Notes: generated from the sequence alone by a model not told the origin. A stretch of DNA of 64,000 nucleotides from Streptomonospora nanhaiensis (GCF_013410565.1 NZ_JACCFO010000001.1:4464001-4528000), one strand, 5' to 3'. Shown: positions 1-9,192, counted from the first letter of the stretch. Translations and numbers: made by a program.

Positions 1-154
1 TAAATCCGGAAGACCCGACCAGCCTTATCGGTTCCGATTCAGCCGAATCCGGCCCGCGATCGCGGTCGGACCCGGCTCGTCCGTTCCGCCCGCCCTCGAC
101 AAGCCCTCGTCACCCGTGCCCCCGGGCACGCGATCCGTCCGGCAGGGATGCACC

Positions 155-1405
155 TTGGACACCCCCGCTCCCGCGCCCGCTCCGCGGGCGCCCGCCGCCG
201 TACCGACCACCACCGCCACCCCGCCCGCCGCGGACCCGCCGCCCGCGCCGCCCGTCCCGTTCTTCAGCCAGCGGGCCGCGTTCGCCGAGCTGTGGCCGCG
301 GGTGCGGGCGCACTGCGCCGACGTGCTCGACCACGGCAAGTTCTCCCACGGCCGCAAGGTCGCCGAACTGGAGGCCGTGCTCGCCGCCTGGACCGGCGCC
401 CGCCACGTCATCGGCGTCAACTCCGGCACCGACGCCCTGGTCCTGCTGCTGCGCGCCTGCGGCCTCGAACCCGGCGACGAGGTCGTGGTGCCCGCCTACA
501 GCTTCGCGGCCACGGCCACCTCGGTCGCGCTGGCGCGCGGCCGGCCGGTCTTCGCCGACATCGACCCCGCCACCTACGCGCTGGACCCCGAATCCGCCGC
601 CGCCGCCGTCACGCCGCGCACCCGCGCGGTCATGCCCGCCCACCTGTTCTCGCGCACCGCCGACCTCGACGCGCTGGCCGGCCTCGCCCGCCGCCGGGGG
701 ATCACGCTCGTCGAGGACAGCGCCGAGGCCGTCGGCATGCGCTGGAACGGCGTGCACGCCGGGCTGCTGGGCGCCGGCGGGGTGCTGTCGTTCTTCCCCG
801 CCAAGACCCTGGGCGCCATCGGCGACGCCGGCGCCGTGCTGACCGACCGCGACGACATCGCCGACACCGCGGCGGCGCTGCGCCACCACGGCCGGCGCGG
901 CGCCACGCTCGACAACTTCCCCGGCATCGCGACCCAGACCAGCCTGCCCGGCCTCAACAGCAAGATGGACGACCTCCAGGCGGCCGTGCTGCTGGCCAAG
1001 CTCCCCGGCCTGGCCGACGACATCCGCCGCCGCGCCGACCTCGCCGCCGCCTACTCCGAGCGGCTGCGGGGCGTGCCCGGGGTGCTCCGGCTGCCCGACC
1101 ACGCGCCCGGCCCCCACGGCGACCCCCCGGTCTTCTACGTCTACCTGGTCGAGGTCGCCGACCGCGACGCGCTGGCCGCCTTCCTGGCCGACCACGGCGT
1201 GGGCACCGAGGTCTACTACCCCGTGCCGCTGCACCTCCAGCCCTGCTTCGCCCACCTCGGCCACGGGCCCGGCGACTTCCCCCGCGCCGAGGCCGCCTGC
1301 GCCTCGGCCCTGGCGCTGCCGCTCTACCCCGGCCTCGCGCTCGCCGACCTCGACCGCGTCTGCGCCCTGATCAGCCGCTTCTACACCGGAAGGGAGCGGG
1401 TGTGA
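155..1405 (+). CDS. DegT/DnrJ/EryC1/StrS-family PLP aminotransferase (first of a tandem pair)
   Basis: A PLP-dependent aminotransferase of the DegT/StrS family, which usually transfers an amino group to a keto-sugar or keto-cyclitol. After a Pro/Ala-rich N-terminus of about 30 residues come the GVNSGTDAL substrate/PLP-phosphate loop, the VEDSAEAVG aspartate that contacts the PLP ring nitrogen, and the Schiff-base lysine in SFFPAKTLG (about K217). I chose TTG at 155 because a GGCAGGG ribosome site sits 7 nt upstream; an in-frame ATG at 116 has no such site. The product is 416 residues, near family length. Its stop overlaps the next start (GTGA), so the two aminotransferases are translationally coupled. 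Family assignment is firm; the substrate is unknown, and the absence of sugar genes nearby argues against assuming a deoxysugar. Confidence 0.93.
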   Translation: MDTPAPAPAPRAPAAVPTTTATPPAADPPPAPPVPFFSQRAAFAELWPRVRAHCADVLDHGKFSHGRKVAELEAVLAAWTGARHVIGVNSGTDALVLLLRACGLEPGDEVVVPAYSFAATATSVALARGRPVFADIDPATYALDPESAAAAVTPRTRAVMPAHLFSRTADLDALAGLARRRGITLVEDSAEAVGMRWNGVHAGLLGAGGVLSFFPAKTLGAIGDAGAVLTDRDDIADTAAALRHHGRRGATLDNFPGIATQTSLPGLNSKMDDLQAAVLLAKLPGLADDIRRRADLAAAYSERLRGVPGVLRLPDHAPGPHGDPPVFYVYLVEVADRDALAAFLADHGVGTEVYYPVPLHLQPCFAHLGHGPGDFPRAEAACASALALPLYPGLALADLDRVCALISRFYTGRERV

Positions 1406-2535
1406 TCCCCTTCTTCCCCCCGGACCTGTTCGCCGAGGACCGCGACGCCCTGCTTGAGGCGGTGCGCGAGGTGGGCACCGACCCCGAGCAGCGGTTCATC
1501 CTGGGCCGGCGCACCGCCGCGTTCGAGGACGCGCTGCGCGAGCGGCTGGGTGCCGCCGACGTCGTGGCCTGCTCCAGCGGCACCAGCGCGCTCACCCTGG
1601 TGCTGACCGCCATGGGGATCGGCCCCGGCGACGAGGTCGTGGTGCCGGCGTTCGGCTGCGCGCCCCTGGCGGCCGCGGTGGCGGTCCTGGGCGCGGTGCC
1701 GGTCTTCGCCGACATCGACCCCTGGACCATGGTGGCCGACCCCGCCGCCGTCGAGGCCGCCGTCACGGATCGCACCGCCGCCCTCATGCCCGCGCACATG
1801 TTCTCGGTCATGGCCGACATGCCGCGCATCGCCGACACCGCCCGGCGCCACGGCCTGCGCCTGGTCGAGGACTCCGCCGTCGCCCAGGGCGGGGTGCTCG
1901 GCGGGCGCCCGGCCGGGCTCTGGGGCGAGGCGGGCGTGTTCTCGTTCGTGCAGGTCAAGACGTTCGGCACGGCCGGCGAGGGCGGCGCGGTCGTCACCCG
2001 CGACCCCGACCTCGGCCAGGCCGTGCGCATGCTGCGCAACCACGGCCAGGACGGCAAGCAGCGGTTCGTGCACCACCGCGTCGGCTACAACAGCCGCTTC
2101 GACGAGGTGCTGGCGGCGTTCCAGCTGCACCGGCTGCCCGGCCTCGACGCCCGGCTGCGCCGGCGCGCCGAGATCGCCGACTACTACACCGCGCGGTTCG
2201 CCCCGCTGCGCGAGCGCGGGGTGGTCGCCCCGCCGCCGGGCCGCGAGGGCCGCTGCTTCTACGTCTACACCCTGCTCGCCGAGCGCCGCGACGACCTCAA
2301 GCGGCACCTGGAGCGCCGGGGCGTGGGCGCCCACGTCTACTACCCGGCGCCGCTGCCGCTCCAGCCCGCGTTCGCCCGCTACGCCGCCCCCGGCGACCGC
2401 TGGCCCAACGCCGAGTCCGCCGCCCGCCGCAACATCTCCATTCCCGTCTACCCGCACCTGACCGACGCGCAGGTGGAGCAGGTCGCCGACGCGGTGTGCG
2501 CCTTCGCCGACCCCCGGCGGGAGCCGCAGTGGTGA
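1402..2535 (+). CDS. DegT/DnrJ/EryC1/StrS-family PLP aminotransferase (second of a tandem pair)
   Basis: A 377-residue paralogue of the preceding gene. It has the ACSSGTSAL phosphate loop, the LVEDSAVAQGG aspartate segment and the catalytic lysine in FVQVKTFG (about K186). Translation starts at GTG 1402, which overlaps the upstream stop as GTGA; GGAAGGGA about 8 nt upstream supports the start. The frame is open far upstream, but that part is only an overlapping frame of the first aminotransferase. The two paralogues differ around the active-site lysine (FFPAK against FVQVK), suggesting different substrates rather than a recent redundant duplication. The reaction is inferred to be transamination of a ketone intermediate; the substrate cannot be read from the sequence. 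Confidence 0.93.
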   Translation: MIPFFPPDLFAEDRDALLEAVREVGTDPEQRFILGRRTAAFEDALRERLGAADVVACSSGTSALTLVLTAMGIGPGDEVVVPAFGCAPLAAAVAVLGAVPVFADIDPWTMVADPAAVEAAVTDRTAALMPAHMFSVMADMPRIADTARRHGLRLVEDSAVAQGGVLGGRPAGLWGEAGVFSFVQVKTFGTAGEGGAVVTRDPDLGQAVRMLRNHGQDGKQRFVHHRVGYNSRFDEVLAAFQLHRLPGLDARLRRRAEIADYYTARFAPLRERGVVAPPPGREGRCFYVYTLLAERRDDLKRHLERRGVGAHVYYPAPLPLQPAFARYAAPGDRWPNAESAARRNISIPVYPHLTDAQVEQVADAVCAFADPRREPQW

Positions 2536-2632
2536 CCCCCGACCGCATACCCGCCCGCACCTCCGGAGGCGGCGCCCGCACCCCCGGCCGGCCCCGGGCC
2601 CCGGCCCGCTGACCCCCCGCCCGCACGAGCCT

Positions 2633-2691
2633 CCCGACGTCCCCGACGTCCCCCTGGCGTCCCCCGACGCCCCTGCGACGCCCCCGACCGC
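2633..2691 (+). repeat. short degenerate tandem repeat between aminotransferase and UbiA genes
   Basis: The 197-bp gap holds imperfect copies of a CCCCGACGTC-like unit repeated several times, giving a C-rich, structure-poor leader. The UbiA start just downstream has its own GGAGAAG ribosome site at 2724-2730. No terminator is visible here, so co-transcription with the aminotransferases is likely. Function unknown. Confidence 0.45.
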
Positions 2692-2732
2692 GCGGCCCCC
2701 TGCCGGGCCGCCGACACCTCCGCGGAGAAGCG

Positions 2733-3719
2733 ATGGCCCACGACTCCCCACCCGCACCCGCACCGGCGCCCCGCCCCACCGGGCTGGCCAAGGCCGCCGC
2801 CTACGCCCGGCTGGCCAAGCTCGACATCATCGACTACTACCTCGGCCTCGTCCTCGCCTGGACCCTGCTGGCCCCGGCCGCGCGCTTCGAGCCCGCCGTG
2901 TGGGCGGCGCTGGTCCTGCTGCTGGTCGGCGAGGTCTGCATGGTCGCCGCCATGACCTCCTTCGACGACGTCACCGGCCTGCGCGACGGCAGCGACGCCG
3001 CCAACTACGGCCCCGACGCCCCCCGCCGCAAGCTCGCCCGCAAACCGCTGATCGCCGGAACCCTGACCGAACGCGAGGCGGTCCGGCTGGGCACCGCCGC
3101 CGCGGTCGCCGCGGCCCTGCTGTGGGCGTCCGCCGTGTGGGCGGCGCCGCACCAGCCGCCGTGGGCCGCCGCCGGCCTGGCGCTGTGCCTGTTCTTCGCC
3201 GTGCAGTACTCCTGGGGGCTCAAGATCAGCTACCGGGGCGGCCAGGAGGTCTTCCTCGTCGCCCTGGGCGTGGGCCTGCTGGTGGCGCCCTACGGCCTGC
3301 TCAGCGGCACGGTCCACGCGTTCGCCGTGGTCCAGGGCGTGCTGTTCGGCCTGGGGCCGCTGCTGTTCGGGGTGTACTCCAACACCAACGACATCCCCGG
3401 CGACGCCCGCGTGGGCCGGCGCACCGTCGCGGTCCTGGCGTCGCCGCGCGGCAACGCCGCCTTCGTGGGGGCGGTGTCGGCGGCCGAGGCGCTGATCATC
3501 GTCGGCGCCGCGGCGTCCGGGATCGCGCCGTGGTGGTTCCCGCTGGCCATGGCCCCGGTCATCGCGCTGCGCGCGCTCCAGTTCACCATCGGGTTCCTCC
3601 GCCACGACATCCTGCGCGCCCGCAACCTCGGCATCCGCGTCCACCGCGTCAGCGTGGCCCTGCTGGCCGCCGTCAACCTGGCCGCGCCCCTGGTCGGCGG
3701 GGCGGGGGCGGCGGCATGA
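2733..3719 (+). CDS. UbiA-type membrane prenyltransferase
   Basis: A 328-residue polytopic membrane protein of the UbiA superfamily, whose members transfer a prenyl chain to an aromatic or other acceptor. Two Asp-rich motifs, which bind Mg-diphosphate in this family, are visible: SFDDVTGLRDGSD (about residues 74-86) and SNTNDIPGDARVGRRT (about 217-232). About eight hydrophobic segments follow a Pro-rich N-terminus. The start ATG has GGAGAAG 5 nt upstream. The stop overlaps the FAD-enzyme start (ATGA), so the two are coupled. Context with CoA ligases and a CoA-transferase suggests a prenylated or meroterpenoid-like small molecule, but a menaquinone/heme-type role cannot be excluded from sequence alone. 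A chlorophyll-synthase-like subgroup is another option. Confidence 0.9.
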   Translation: MAHDSPPAPAPAPRPTGLAKAAAYARLAKLDIIDYYLGLVLAWTLLAPAARFEPAVWAALVLLLVGEVCMVAAMTSFDDVTGLRDGSDAANYGPDAPRRKLARKPLIAGTLTEREAVRLGTAAAVAAALLWASAVWAAPHQPPWAAAGLALCLFFAVQYSWGLKISYRGGQEVFLVALGVGLLVAPYGLLSGTVHAFAVVQGVLFGLGPLLFGVYSNTNDIPGDARVGRRTVAVLASPRGNAAFVGAVSAAEALIIVGAAASGIAPWWFPLAMAPVIALRALQFTIGFLRHDILRARNLGIRVHRVSVALLAAVNLAAPLVGGAGAAA

Positions 3720-5068
3720 CCCCCGACCTCGACGTCGCCGTGGTCGGCGCGGGGGTCGCCGGCCTGGCCACGGCCCGCGCCCTCGCCCGCGCCGGGCACT
3801 CGGTGCGGGTGCTGGAGGCCGCCGACGCGGTGGGCGGGCGCATGCGCACGGTGCGGCGCGACGGCTGCCTGGTCGACACCGGCGCCGAGATGATCGCCGC
3901 GCGCGGCTACCCCGCCACCTGGGCGCTGATCCGCGAGCTCGGCCTCACCCCCGACGAGGTCCCCCGCGTCCCCGACGCCCTGGCCGTGTGGCACGACGGA
4001 CGGGCCCGCCTGCACGCCGGGCGCCCGCTGGGCCTGCTCACCGGCGCGGGCCTGCCCGTACCGGCCCGCTGGGACCTGGTCCGGCTGCTCGCCCGGGCCC
4101 GCGCGGTGCGCGCCGACGCCGCCGAGCACTCCCCGGACGCGCGCCGCACCGTCGCCGAGCTCGCCGCCGACCACCACCCCGCCCTGGCCGACCGCCTGCT
4201 CGCGCCGCTGGTGCGCGGGTTCTTCGGCTGGCGCCCCGAGCGCGCCTCGGCCGCGCCGCTGCTGGCCCACCTGGCGGCCACCGGCAGCACCGCCGCCTGG
4301 TGCACCTACCGCGACGGCATGGACACCCTGGCCCGGCGCCTGGCCCGCGGGCTGGACGTGGCCACCGGCCACCCGGTGCGCGAGGTCGCCGAGGTCCCCG
4401 GCGGCGCCCGCGTGGCCTGGGACGGCGGCGGCCTGACCGCCCGCGCGGTGGTGCTCGCCGTGCCTGCCCCCGCCGCCCGCCTGCTGCACCCGGGCGCGCC
4501 GCCCGACGAGCGCGGCTTCCTCGACGCCTGCGCCTACGCGCCCATGCTGCGGGTGAGCCTCACCCTGGACCGGCCGCTTGCCGCGCGCCCCGACGGCCGC
4601 GGGTTCGCGGTGCTCGTGCCCGCCTCGGCCGATCCCGTGGTCAACGTGGTCACCGTCGACCACCGCAAGCACCCCGGCCGCGCACCGGCCGGGCGCGGCC
4701 TGGTCTCGGTGATCACCACGCCCGAGGCCACGGCCGAGCTGCTGGAGGCCTCCGACACCGAGACCGCCGACCTTGTCGTCGAGCGCGCCGAACCCTACCT
4801 GCCGGGACTGCGCGCGGCCCTGCGCACCGCCACGCCGCACCGGTTCCCCCACGGCCTGCCCGAGCCCACCCCCGAGGCCCTGCGGCTGCGCCCGGCCTTC
4901 CTCCGCCGGCCGCTGCGGGCGGTGGAGTACGCGGGCGACTGGCTGACCCTGCGCCCGTGCAGCGAGGGCGCCGCCGCCTCCGCGCTCATCACCGCGCCGC
5001 GCGTCCTCGACCTCCTGCGCCGCCGGTCCGCCCGCGCCACGGAAGGACACCACCATGAAGCGGCTTGA
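3716..5068 (+). CDS. FAD-dependent amine-oxidase/desaturase-like oxidoreductase
   Basis: A 450-residue flavoprotein of the amine oxidase / protoporphyrinogen oxidase / carotenoid desaturase superfamily. The N-terminal dinucleotide-binding motif GAGVAGLATA is followed by an acidic residue in VLEAADAVGGRMRT, the usual FAD ribose contact. The C-terminal FAD-closing segment reads VEYAGDWLTLRPCSEGAA. It starts at ATG 3716 within the UbiA stop (ATGA) and overlaps the next gene by 14 nt. It may oxidise or desaturate the prenylated intermediate made by its neighbour (inference). The exact reaction and substrate are not predictable from these motifs. Confidence 0.9.
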   Translation: MTPDLDVAVVGAGVAGLATARALARAGHSVRVLEAADAVGGRMRTVRRDGCLVDTGAEMIAARGYPATWALIRELGLTPDEVPRVPDALAVWHDGRARLHAGRPLGLLTGAGLPVPARWDLVRLLARARAVRADAAEHSPDARRTVAELAADHHPALADRLLAPLVRGFFGWRPERASAAPLLAHLAATGSTAAWCTYRDGMDTLARRLARGLDVATGHPVREVAEVPGGARVAWDGGGLTARAVVLAVPAPAARLLHPGAPPDERGFLDACAYAPMLRVSLTLDRPLAARPDGRGFAVLVPASADPVVNVVTVDHRKHPGRAPAGRGLVSVITTPEATAELLEASDTETADLVVERAEPYLPGLRAALRTATPHRFPHGLPEPTPEALRLRPAFLRRPLRAVEYAGDWLTLRPCSEGAAASALITAPRVLDLLRRRSARATEGHHHEAA

Positions 5069-6617
5069 CCCCGCCACGCTGTTCGACACGCTGGCCGCCG
5101 CGCACAGCCCCACCACCGTGCACCTGAGCCGGCCGCTGGACATCGCCCCCGACGGCGGCACGGCCTACGGCGCGGCCGGCCTCGCCGACCTGGTGGCCGA
5201 CACGGCGGGCCGCCTGGCCGGGGCGGGCGCCGGCCCCGGCACCACCGTCGCCGTAATCAAGGACAACCACTGGGACTCCACCCTGCTGGCCTTCGCGGCG
5301 GTGCGCGTGGGCGCGGTGCCCGCGCCGATCTCCGACCACCTGCCGCCGGCCACCCTGGCCGTGCTGCTGGACCGGCTGCGCCCCGCCGTGCTGGTGACCA
5401 CCCGCGCGGTGCTCAAGGCCGCCGCCGACGCGGGGGTGGTACTGCGCGCCGACCGCACGCTCAGCATCGACGGCCCCGCGCCCGGCGCGGCGGCGCTGGC
5501 CGAGGTCGAGCCGGGGCCGTCGGCCCCGCGCGGGCGCGCCGCCGACGACCCCCTGCTCATCGTGCACACCTCGGGCACCACCGGGGTGCCCAAGCTGGTC
5601 CCGCACTCCACGGCCACCATGGTGCGCCGGCTCATCGGCTTCGAGGCCCACCGCTGGCCCGTGCTGAGCAGCCGGCCCGACGACACCGTGGCGGCGGCCA
5701 CCTCCTACGTGCACGGGCGCGCGTTCGCCTGGACCGCCAGCGTGCTGTGGCTGCGCCCGCGCGCGGTCGCGATCGTCGCCGACCACGCCCCGGCGGCGGC
5801 CGAGCCGTTCCTGCGTGCCCACCCGCCCACCACACTGGAGGCGCTGCCGGCCACCTACGTGCGGTGGCAGCCGATGGCGGCGCGCACCGACGTCTTCCGC
5901 GACGTCCGCCTCTACATCAGCACCTTCGACGCCATGCACCCGCCGGCCGTCCGCACCTTCCTCAACGCCACCACGCGCCGGCGGCCGCTGTGGATGCAGG
6001 GCTGGGGGCAGAGCGAGACCGGGCCGCTGACCTTCCGGTTCCTGACCCGCGCGGCCGTGGCCGCCCGGGGCGGGCGCCGGCCCACCACCCGCGACCTCGG
6101 CCACCCGGTGCCCACCCGCACCCGGCTGCGCGTGGTCGACCCGCACACCCTGCGGCCGGTGCCGCGCGGCGAGCCCGGGCTGATCCTGGCCCGCACCCGG
6201 GCGCTGGGGCTGGGCTACCTCGGCGAACAGGAGCGCTGGAGCGCCAAGGTCCGCGACGGCTGGTGGAACACCGAGGACATCGGCGAGCGCACCCGCTGGG
6301 GCGGCGTGCGGGTGCTGGACCGCGAGATCGACGCCGTGCCCGGCATGAGCTGCGTGGAGATCGAGGACATCGTCGACGACCGCATCCCCGAGGTCCTGGA
6401 GTGCGTGGTGCTGCGGACCCCGCAGGGCCCGCCGCTGCCGGTGGTCGCCACCGAGGACGGCCGCCTGGACGCGGGGGAGTGGCAGCGCGCCGTGCGGGAC
6501 CTCCCCGCGCTGGCGCCGCCGGTGGTGATGGCGTGGGACGAGCTCCCGCGCACCGGCACCGGCAAGGTCCGCCGCCTGGAGCTGCGCCGCCGCCTCGTCG
6601 GCTCCCCCGACGCCTGA
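5055..6617 (+). CDS. AMP-dependent acyl-CoA synthetase/ligase (ANL superfamily)
   Basis: A 520-residue adenylating enzyme that should activate a carboxylic acid as acyl-AMP and then as a thioester. The canonical P-loop HTSGTTGVPKLVP lies near residues 173-185, the A5-type motif GWGQSETG near 315-322, the hinge region WWNTEDIG near 410, and the catalytic A10 lysine in RTGTGKVRR near 498. It starts at ATG 5055 inside the end of the FAD enzyme gene. All core motifs are present, so it should be active. Together with the CoA-transferase two genes downstream it could produce an acyl-CoA whose CoA is later moved to another acid. Substrate unknown. Confidence 0.92.
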   Translation: MKRLDPATLFDTLAAAHSPTTVHLSRPLDIAPDGGTAYGAAGLADLVADTAGRLAGAGAGPGTTVAVIKDNHWDSTLLAFAAVRVGAVPAPISDHLPPATLAVLLDRLRPAVLVTTRAVLKAAADAGVVLRADRTLSIDGPAPGAAALAEVEPGPSAPRGRAADDPLLIVHTSGTTGVPKLVPHSTATMVRRLIGFEAHRWPVLSSRPDDTVAAATSYVHGRAFAWTASVLWLRPRAVAIVADHAPAAAEPFLRAHPPTTLEALPATYVRWQPMAARTDVFRDVRLYISTFDAMHPPAVRTFLNATTRRRPLWMQGWGQSETGPLTFRFLTRAAVAARGGRRPTTRDLGHPVPTRTRLRVVDPHTLRPVPRGEPGLILARTRALGLGYLGEQERWSAKVRDGWWNTEDIGERTRWGGVRVLDREIDAVPGMSCVEIEDIVDDRIPEVLECVVLRTPQGPPLPVVATEDGRLDAGEWQRAVRDLPALAPPVVMAWDELPRTGTGKVRRLELRRRLVGSPDA

Positions 6618-6682
6618 CCGGGCCGCCCCCGCGGCCCGCCACCGCCCGATCCGCCCACATCGCAGTGAGGAGACAACCGCCC

Positions 6683-7252
6683 ATGACCGCTGTCCCGCTG
6701 TTCCCGATACCGGGGAAGAACTGGACCACCGGCCCGGCCCCGGGCACCGCGCCCGGCCAGGGCGCCCCCGCCGAGCGCGGTGCCGCCCCGGGGCCCGCCG
6801 CCCGCCGGCTCCGCGCGGGAGGCGGGGGCTCCGCCCGCCCCTCCCGAACGGCCCGCGGGTCGGCCCGCCGCGCCGGCCCGGGCACCGCCCACCGGGCCTC
6901 CCGCGACGACGGCGTCCCGCCCGATACGTGCGCAGGCGCGCCGGCGGCGGCCCGCCGCGACCGCGCCGAGGGCACCGCGCCGCGCGGTCCGGGGCTTGCG
7001 ACCGCCGGCCGGCCGCGCGGCGTCTCGTGGGTGTCGGCCCCTGGGGCGGGCCGCGCCGCCCGCGGCCGGGCGCCCGCCCCCGCGCCGCCCTCCCGCACCG
7101 CCGCGGCCCGGGGGGTGTCGTGGGTCTGCGCCGGGCGGCGCGGGCGTGCGGCCGGACCCGTTACGGCCGCCACAGCGGCCACGTCCGCCGCGCCGGGCGC
7201 GGTCGGGCCGCGCCGCGCGCGCCGGGCGCCGGGCGAGGGGCGGCGGGCATGA
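6683..7252 (+). CDS. low-complexity protein of unknown function
   Basis: A 189-residue Ala/Arg/Gly/Pro-rich protein, probably largely disordered. Gene status rests on a good ribosome site (GTGAGGAG) about 10 nt before ATG 6683, on high GC at third codon positions, and on an exact ATGA overlap with the CoA-transferase start at 7249. The first 15 residues (MTAVPLFPIPGKNWT) are unlike the rest, and the motif RGVSWV occurs twice (about residues 113 and 144). I do not recognise a family. It could be a carrier, a chaperone-like partner or a precursor peptide, but none of these is shown. It may also be a translated leader without protein function. Confidence 0.5.
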   Translation: MTAVPLFPIPGKNWTTGPAPGTAPGQGAPAERGAAPGPAARRLRAGGGGSARPSRTARGSARRAGPGTAHRASRDDGVPPDTCAGAPAAARRDRAEGTAPRGPGLATAGRPRGVSWVSAPGAGRAARGRAPAPAPPSRTAAARGVSWVCAGRRGRAAGPVTAATAATSAAPGAVGPRRARRAPGEGRRA

Positions 7253-9192
7253 CCGTGTCCGACGTCCAGGGCCGCGACACCGGCGCCGCGCCGCTGGCGG
7301 GCATGGCCGCGGCCCACCGCGGCGACTCCGCCGTCGGCGACGTCGCGGCGCGCCACCTCCGCCTGCTGGGCTGCGCCGACCTCGCCGAGCACGGCGGGTC
7401 CAGCGTGCCCGCGGCCCCGGCGGCGCGGCTGCTGCTCCACGACCCCGGCGGCCGGGGCGTCCTGGCCGAATGCGTGGCCGACTGGGCGGGCCCGATCGAC
7501 GTCTGCGTCGTCGACGAGGCCACCGCGCAGGCGGCCTGCGGCATCATGCACGTCCACGGCCGCGCCCAGGGCGCGCCCGCCCCGCTCGGCGTGGACTACG
7601 CCTCCGCCGTCACCGGGGTGCTGGCCGTCCAGGGGCTGCTGGCCGCCGCCCTCGGCCGGCTGCGCGGCACCGGCCCGCGCGGCGTGGCCACCTCCGTCGC
7701 CCAGGGCGCGCTGCTCAGCGTCGGCCAGTACATCGCGGCGGCCACCGCGCCCGACGACGACCCGCGCGAGGCGGTGTCCCCGGGCGGGCCGCCGTTCACC
7801 TCGGCCGACGGCGTCCGGTTCGAGATCGAGACCCTGTACCCCGAGGGCTGGCAGCGCTTCTGGACCGCGCTGGGCGCCGACGCCCCGGCCCTCGCGCGGG
7901 GCTGGCCGCCCTTCCAGGGCCGCTTCGGCACGGCCACCAGCCCGCTGCCGCCGCACCTGCACGCCGTGGCGGCGGCCCGCCTCTACCGCGACGTGCTCGC
8001 CGCCGCCGAGGCCGCCGGTATCAGCGCGGTCCGGGTGCGCTCGGACGCGCCCGCCCCGCCCGAGCGGCTCGACGCCCACCGCCCGTGGCGGATCGCCGCC
8101 GCCGACGGCCTGGCGGCCCTCATGGCCGGTACCGGCCCCGCCGCGGCCTGGGCCGGCCCGGGCGCGCCCGGCGCCGGCGGGGCGCCGCGCCCGCGCGCGG
8201 CCTCCCACGACCGCCTGCCGCTGACCGGCCTGGTGGTGGTGGAGTCCACCCGCCGGGTCCAGGGGCCGCTGGCCGGCCACCTGCTGCGGCTGCTGGGCGC
8301 CGAGGTGGTGCGGGTCGAGCCCCCCGGCGGCGACCCGCTGCGCGGCGTGCCGCCGATGTCGGGCGACTGCTCGGCCCGGTTCCTCGCGCTCAACCGGGGC
8401 AAGCGCGTGGTCGAGATCGACATCCGCACGGCGGGCGGGCGGCGCGACCTGCGCGAACTCGCCGCCGGCGCCGACGTGTTCCTGCACAACTGGGCGCCCG
8501 GCAAGGCCGCCGCCCTGCGCCTGGACTCCGCCGACCTGCACGCCGTGCGGCCCGGCCTGGTCTACGCCTACGCGGGCGGCTGGGGCGAGGCGCCCGACGC
8601 CGAGGGCCTGCTGGGCACCGACTTCCTGGTGCAGGCGCACAGCGGCCTGGGCGCGCTGGTGCGCCCCGAGGGCGAGCCCCCGGCGCCGTCGCTGATGACG
8701 CTGACCGACGTGCTGGGCGCGCTGACCTGTGTGGAGGGCGTGCTCGCCGGGCTGCTGGCCCGCCTGCGCACCGGCTCGGGGCAGCGCGTGGACACCTCGC
8801 TCTACGACGCCGCGCTGGTGCTGTGCCGGACCGCCCTGCGCGGCCGGGGCGCGCAGCGCCGGTGGCGGCGGCCGCGCCGGTCGCCGCTGGAGGGTCCCCT
8901 GGCCACGGCCGACGGCCACCTCGCGCTGTCCGCGCGCGCCCGCCGCGACCCCGCGGAGCTGCTGCGCGCCCTGGGCGCGCCGCCCGCGGCGGCCGACCTC
9001 CCCGCCGCCGTGGCCGCGCACTGCCGCGAGCACACCACCGCCGACCTCACCGCGGCCCTGACCGCCGCCGGCCTCCCGGCCGCCGAGGTCGGCACCGACC
9101 TCGCCGCGCTCGCCGCCGACCCCCGGTTCGCCCGCGCGCTGACCAGCGACGGCTCGGTGTTCGTCCGCTCGCCCTGGGAGTTCTTCGGATGA
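7249..9192 (+). CDS. fused double CaiB/BaiF (class III) CoA-transferase
   Basis: A 647-residue protein with two class III CoA-transferase-like halves. The C-terminal half (from about residue 325) is a clear CaiB/BaiF domain: LTGLVVVESTRRVQGPLAG, LNRGKRVVEIDI, then a TDVLGALTCVEGVLAG segment and TGSGQRVDTSLYDAAL. The N-terminal half is more divergent but repeats the same pattern (DYASAVTGVLAVQGLLAA followed by GPRGVATSVAQGALL). Each half keeps an Asp where the family's catalytic Asp normally lies. The start ATG overlaps the stop of the upstream unknown gene. Expected chemistry is CoA exchange between acyl-CoA and a free acid, or racemisation of a 2-methylacyl-CoA as in related double-domain proteins. 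It fits with the flanking ligases. Confidence 0.88.
   Translation: MTVSDVQGRDTGAAPLAGMAAAHRGDSAVGDVAARHLRLLGCADLAEHGGSSVPAAPAARLLLHDPGGRGVLAECVADWAGPIDVCVVDEATAQAACGIMHVHGRAQGAPAPLGVDYASAVTGVLAVQGLLAAALGRLRGTGPRGVATSVAQGALLSVGQYIAAATAPDDDPREAVSPGGPPFTSADGVRFEIETLYPEGWQRFWTALGADAPALARGWPPFQGRFGTATSPLPPHLHAVAAARLYRDVLAAAEAAGISAVRVRSDAPAPPERLDAHRPWRIAAADGLAALMAGTGPAAAWAGPGAPGAGGAPRPRAASHDRLPLTGLVVVESTRRVQGPLAGHLLRLLGAEVVRVEPPGGDPLRGVPPMSGDCSARFLALNRGKRVVEIDIRTAGGRRDLRELAAGADVFLHNWAPGKAAALRLDSADLHAVRPGLVYAYAGGWGEAPDAEGLLGTDFLVQAHSGLGALVRPEGEPPAPSLMTLTDVLGALTCVEGVLAGLLARLRTGSGQRVDTSLYDAALVLCRTALRGRGAQRRWRRPRRSPLEGPLATADGHLALSARARRDPAELLRALGAPPAAADLPAAVAAHCREHTTADLTAALTAAGLPAAEVGTDLAALAADPRFARALTSDGSVFVRSPWEFFG

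Noticed and set aside
148-1401. N-terminal extension of the second aminotransferase through the first one
   Set aside because: It is an out-of-frame reading of the first aminotransferase (Arg/Pro-rich). The real start is GTG 1402 with a ribosome site and stop overlap.
155-2535. Reading the tandem aminotransferases as a deoxysugar cassette
   Set aside because: No nucleotidyltransferase, dehydratase, epimerase or glycosyltransferase accompanies them in the operon. DegT enzymes also act on non-sugar ketones, so the sugar call is not supported.
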